Below are positions 60,860-64,000 of a stretch of DNA of 64,000 bases, piece by piece (position 1 is the first letter of the stretch; each line of letters opens with the position of its first letter). The notes under the pieces were generated by a model. That model had not been told where the DNA came from. It saw nothing but the letters and a program-made list of their open reading frames with translations, and did not search any database. The position numbers and the translations under genes were made by a program. Origin of the DNA: Mycolicibacterium gadium (GTDB taxonomy: Bacteria; Actinomycetota; Actinomycetes; Mycobacteriales; Mycobacteriaceae); contig NZ_AP022608.1 of NCBI RefSeq assembly GCF_010728925.1, forward strand, positions 3,286,001-3,350,000, given 5' to 3'.

Positions 60860-60873
60860 TAGAACACGTTCTA
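60860..60873. promoter_or_regulatory. KstR-type box upstream of second F420-type oxidoreductase
   Basis: TAGAACACGTTCTA, identical to the box at 38668 including the flanking GGAC and AT. A TAATAT hexamer (60872-60877) overlaps its right edge, and the GTG start at 60885 is 7 bp further, so a leaderless transcript repressed by KstR is likely. Confidence 0.78.
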
Positions 60874-60884
60874 ATATTGGGGGC

Positions 60885-61760
60885 GTGCGCTTCACCTATG
60901 CGGAATCACTGACTCATCCGAAGTACTACATCCCGCTCGCCAGGGCGGCCGAGGCCGCGGGTTTCGACGCGATGACGATCGCCGACAGCGTCGCCTACCC
61001 GTACGAGTCGGACTCGAAATACCCGTACACCCCCGACGGAAACCGCGAATTTCTCGACGGCAAGGAGATCGTCGAGACGTTCGTCCTCGCCAGCGCACTC
61101 GCCGCCGTCACCACGACGCTGCGGTTCGACGTGTACGTCCTCAAGCTCCCGATCCGCCCGCCGGCGTTGACCGCCAAGCAGGCCGGCTCGCTCGCCGCGC
61201 TCTCCGACAACCGGCTCGCCCTGGGCGTCGGAACCAGCCCGTGGCCCGAGGATTACGAATTGATGGGCGTGCCGTTCGCGCGGCGCGGCAAACGGATGGA
61301 CGAGTGCATCGACATCGTCAAGGGTCTGACGACCGGTGACTACTTCGAATACCACGGCGAGTTCTACGACATCCCCAAGACCAAGATGTCACCGGCGCCC
61401 ACCAAGCCGATCCCGATTCTCATCGGTGGGCACGCCGAGGCCGCGCTGCGGCGCGCGGCCCGAAACGACGGCTGGATGCACGGCGGGGGTGACCTCGGCG
61501 ATCCCGAGTCGCTCGACCGATATATCAAGCGGCTCAACGAACTTCGCGAGGAAGAGGGCCGCACGGGGCCGTTTGAGATTCACGCCCAGTCGCTCGACGC
61601 CTACAAGCCCGACGGTATCAAGCGGCTCGAGGACCGCGGCGTCACGAACATCATGGTCGGCTTCCGGATGCCCTACGCCGTAGGGCCCGACCCCGAACCG
61701 CTGGAGAACAAGCTGCGCGCCATCGAGAAGTACGGCGAGAAGGTCATCACGAAGGTCTAG
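60885..61760 (+). CDS. LLM class F420-dependent oxidoreductase
   Basis: A 291-residue luciferase-like TIM barrel. YAESLTHPKYYIPLARAAEA opens the chain, then FDAMTIADSVAYPYESD, LAALSDNRLALGVGTSPW, the KRMDECIDIVKGLTTGDYFEY segment and PIPILIGGHAEAALRRAA. F420-type by sequence style. It matches Rv0940c by position. The KstR-type box points to steroid catabolism. The GTG at 60885 is chosen because it follows the promoter directly and begins the family N-terminus. Convergent with the amide hydrolase gene (4-bp overlap). Confidence 0.88.
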   Translation: MRFTYAESLTHPKYYIPLARAAEAAGFDAMTIADSVAYPYESDSKYPYTPDGNREFLDGKEIVETFVLASALAAVTTTLRFDVYVLKLPIRPPALTAKQAGSLAALSDNRLALGVGTSPWPEDYELMGVPFARRGKRMDECIDIVKGLTTGDYFEYHGEFYDIPKTKMSPAPTKPIPILIGGHAEAALRRAARNDGWMHGGGDLGDPESLDRYIKRLNELREEEGRTGPFEIHAQSLDAYKPDGIKRLEDRGVTNIMVGFRMPYAVGPDPEPLENKLRAIEKYGEKVITKV

Positions 61761-62722
61761 AACGGCACCGCCTGCGGTTCGCACCGGGATGTGACGTCGC
61801 CGACCAGAGTGGTGTCGTACGGGTTGATCTCCAACGGCTGACCGTCGAGCTTCAGCGCGCCGAAATCGATCCAGATCACGTTCGGACTGGTCGACAGTTC
61901 GAAGAAATACAGCCTCTCCGTCAGGTCGATGACAGTCCGGTATTCGGTGTTGTAGACGCCGAAGTCGTGGTACGGCGCACCGAACGGCACCGAGACGTTG
62001 CGCATGATCGCCATCACGCTCGCCACCGCCTGCCGCCGATCGACGGGCGGCGTCAACAGGGCCGAATAATAGGCCGCACGCTGGAACCGATCCCTCGGGT
62101 TCACGTTTCCGGGTAATGGGGTGTCACTACTCGGATTCGAAAAGTCCTGCTGTGCAAGCAAATCCAGCTGCTCGTCATAGGTGGGATCGTTGGTCATGAC
62201 GGTGAACTCACGACCGTGGTGAATGACGGGTTCACCCTCGGCGAACTCGATGATCGCCGAGTCCCCACCGACGTCTTCAAGCGCGAAATGGATGGTGGCC
62301 TGGCGGCCGTGCGCCTCCACCATCACCGGCTGGAATGTGCCGATCAACTCGAGGGCCTCGGCGACGCTGCCTGCCTGGTCGAGCAGGTACTGGCCGAACA
62401 GCCCCATCTGCAGGCCCGGCCGGCCCGGATCCCGTGCTCCGACGTCGGTGGACTTGAGGAACAGGGCGTGCATGCCGAGGCCCACCTCGTTGAACCCGTC
62501 GACGGTGCCGATCCCGTACACCGTGGTGACCAGGTTCGCGTGGCGACTCGTCCACCGCAAGGGGTTGTCGGGCACCGCGACGATGTCGCCGACCTTGCCG
62601 CCGTCGCGCTGCCGCCCCCGCGGAAAGGCGACGATCGTCGGCTGCGTCGACTCGGGCCAGTCCATCGTGCGCCCCGACATGATGTATCTGCTGTCGGTGT
62701 TCCACAGCACCCGCGTGCACAT
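61757..62722 (-). CDS. Choloylglycine hydrolase family (Ntn) amidase
   Basis: A 321-residue linear amide C-N hydrolase. The active-site residues of bile salt hydrolase and penicillin V acylase are in place: Cys2 (nucleophile after Met removal), Arg18 and Asp21 (MSGRTMDW), and Asn in VMTNDP. NPRDRFQRAAYY holds the conserved Arg. The family cleaves conjugated bile acids, penicillin V or acyl-homoserine lactones. There is no signal peptide because Cys2 must be the N-terminus. It sits tail to tail with a KstR-box gene, so a sterol-related conjugate is possible but unproven. Confidence 0.87.
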   Translation of the reverse strand: MCTRVLWNTDSRYIMSGRTMDWPESTQPTIVAFPRGRQRDGGKVGDIVAVPDNPLRWTSRHANLVTTVYGIGTVDGFNEVGLGMHALFLKSTDVGARDPGRPGLQMGLFGQYLLDQAGSVAEALELIGTFQPVMVEAHGRQATIHFALEDVGGDSAIIEFAEGEPVIHHGREFTVMTNDPTYDEQLDLLAQQDFSNPSSDTPLPGNVNPRDRFQRAAYYSALLTPPVDRRQAVASVMAIMRNVSVPFGAPYHDFGVYNTEYRTVIDLTERLYFFELSTSPNVIWIDFGALKLDGQPLEINPYDTTLVGDVTSRCEPQAVPF

Positions 62723-62799
62723 CTACCGCGTCACCTCCCCCTGAGAATCGATCCTCACCCTGCCATGTCCGGTCGCGGATTCGTGGTGAGACTTGCCTG

Positions 62800-62821
62800 G
62801 CGGATAGGAAAACCTATCCGC
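62800..62821. promoter_or_regulatory. Perfect palindrome in divergent intergenic region
   Basis: GCGGATAGG (62800-62808), AAAA, CCTATCCGC (62813-62821). It lies 78 bp from the amidase start and 125 bp from the membrane protein start. No gene ends here, so it is more likely an operator or an RNA structure than a terminator. Confidence 0.45.
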
Positions 62822-62945
62822 TGCGGCCGAAAAACTGACTTCGCGGCGATTACCCGTAGTGACCTCGGAAAACCATCATGAATGTCGTCCACAACAACTG
62901 AAAACGACCGCAGAGGTCGCTAACACCACGAAATAGGAAAATCCG

Positions 62946-63950
62946 ATGTCCACGACAGCACCGACCGGCCGAGCTCCTGAAGAAACTGTGCGGCTGCGCC
63001 CCGGCGACCTGCCGACCAGGCCGATCTCGCAAGGCACCACGCCCCGCAGGGCCTCGGTCCTCGGCGAGCCGATGACCGTGCGGCTGAAGGCACTTCCGAA
63101 GGCCGTCAGCGGAGTCGACAGCGACACCGTTCGACTGCGCCCACTCGTCGACATCCCGGTCGTCGGAAAAGTCACCAACACCATCCGGCAGCGCTACCTC
63201 GACCTGAGCAAGGCGGCGGTCACGCCGCCGACCAGGTGGGAGTACGCGCGCATCGCCCTGGTGCTGTTGCTGGCGTCGATGCCGATCCTCGCGATCTCGG
63301 TCGAGGTGTTCGGTCTGCTGCCCCAGAGCGGCATCACCCTGGTGACCATTTCGCTGGTTGCGTTGCTCGCAACGCTCATCGCGTTCGCCCCGCACCGGAT
63401 CGACATGATCGTCGGGCGTGGGTTGATCGCGGGCATGGTGGCCTGCATCGTGTACGACGCCGCCAGGCTGTTCGCCGTGCACGTGCTGGGTTTGATGGGC
63501 GACTTCATCCCCGTGATGGGGTCGTTCGTCACCGGCGAGCCGGACACGGCGGGCAGCGCGGCAGTCGGTTACGTGTACCGGTACCTCGGCGATGCCGGCG
63601 GGCTGGGGGTGGCCTTCTTCGTCGTCGCGTACGCCATCGGCATCGACAGGTGGAAGAATGTCTACGCGGTGCTGGCCGCGATTGCCTTCGGGGTGTTTCC
63701 CACCTGGGCCGGCCTGATGGCAACGGTCGCGCTGTCGCCGAACGGCGAGGAGCGGATGTTCCCGCTGAACACGGCCACGGTGATCATCACGCTGCTGGGG
63801 CACGTCATCTTCGGGCTGTTCCTCGGGCTGGCGTTCTTGAAGGCGCCGCGCGGGGACCAGAGCGGATGGCCGTGGCCGCCGCTGTCGGAATCGGCGCTGG
63901 CCAAGCGGGCCATCCGGTTCAGGAAGAAGATCACCAATTCGCCGCACTAG
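62946..63950 (+). CDS. Polytopic membrane protein with repeated TVRL motif
   Basis: 334 residues. The cytoplasmic N-terminus holds three copies of a short basic motif: ETVRLRPGDLP, MTVRLKALP and DTVRLRPLVDIP (about 13-70). Six or so membrane segments follow from about 102 to 300 (IALVLLLASMPILAISVEVF; GLIAGMVACIVYDAARLFAV; AFFVVAYAIGID). The Thr-containing repeats could be kinase targets or docking sites (inference). ATG at 62946 with AGGAAAA upstream. No family recognised. Confidence 0.75.
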   Translation: MSTTAPTGRAPEETVRLRPGDLPTRPISQGTTPRRASVLGEPMTVRLKALPKAVSGVDSDTVRLRPLVDIPVVGKVTNTIRQRYLDLSKAAVTPPTRWEYARIALVLLLASMPILAISVEVFGLLPQSGITLVTISLVALLATLIAFAPHRIDMIVGRGLIAGMVACIVYDAARLFAVHVLGLMGDFIPVMGSFVTGEPDTAGSAAVGYVYRYLGDAGGLGVAFFVVAYAIGIDRWKNVYAVLAAIAFGVFPTWAGLMATVALSPNGEERMFPLNTATVIITLLGHVIFGLFLGLAFLKAPRGDQSGWPWPPLSESALAKRAIRFRKKITNSPH

Positions 63951-64000
63951 GTGTGCGCGCCGCGGGTCGTCGGGAGAGATCTCCGGCGACCCGCGGCCAC

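Noticed and set aside
1..64000. CRISPR arrays, rRNA genes, insertion sequences
   Set aside because: I saw no regularly spaced short repeats, rRNA sequence or transposase anywhere in the window.

Overview
The window looks like a chromosomal segment of a rapidly growing, environmental-type mycobacterium (Mycolicibacterium). It is GC-rich and carries three MspA-type outer-membrane porins, a family typical of fast growers. Most of it follows, in inverted order, the M. tuberculosis gene order from about Rv0996 down to Rv0940c. That synteny is from memory and product recognition, not from a search.

Layout. 1-3255: a decayed accessory island with an SDR dehydrogenase, a ferredoxin gene that has lost its cluster cysteines, a complete tyrosine integrase and a stump of a second one, ending at a tRNA-Ala(CGC) gene that is the probable integration target. 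3310-9990: the galU-moeA/glp-rimJ-sepX group, 5-formyl-THF cyclo-ligase, a zinc-ribbon chaperone (Ruc type) behind a CIRCE operator, a SAF-domain protein and mscL. 10044-12720: three tandem MspA-type porins on about 910-bp direct repeats. 12902-17643: a 51-codon gene beside a perfect CRP-type palindrome, then moaB2-pepD-mprB-mprA and rpmF. 17928-26277: a translationally coupled acyl-CoA operon (AtuA-like, fadE13, accD2, accA2, fadE12, echA7) behind a 16-bp palindrome. 26287-33573: membrane and envelope genes and a MoxR/VWA pair. 33642-38254: perM-purN-purH and a DUF5336-type protein.

38289-43231: an LLM-oxidoreductase remnant, an F420-type oxidoreductase and a cysteine-less thiolase-like protein, both with KstR-type boxes, then sucCD. 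43492-47486: M23 peptidase, a membrane protein and pcrA/uvrD1. 47531-47968: cytosolic chorismate mutase behind what looks like a complete Phe/Tyr ribosome-mediated attenuator. 48071-53261: envelope acyltransferase, aldehyde dehydrogenase and pgi. 53321-58073: an XRE/membrane protein pair, a secreted Gly-rich protein, an SDR, a secreted AroQ-gamma chorismate mutase, an Fpg/Nei glycosylase, a holin-like membrane protein and cobF. 58099-59369: a tandem palindromic operator and promoter driving an AurF-type diiron oxygenase with a DUF4873 partner. 59309-63950: MFS transporter, DUF4235, a second KstR-box F420-type oxidoreductase, an Ntn amide hydrolase and a membrane protein.

The strongest candidates for something undescribed are the chorismate mutase attenuator, the mosaic porin triplication with an altered pore constriction, the tandem operator at the aurF gene, and the small gene with its CRP-type site.
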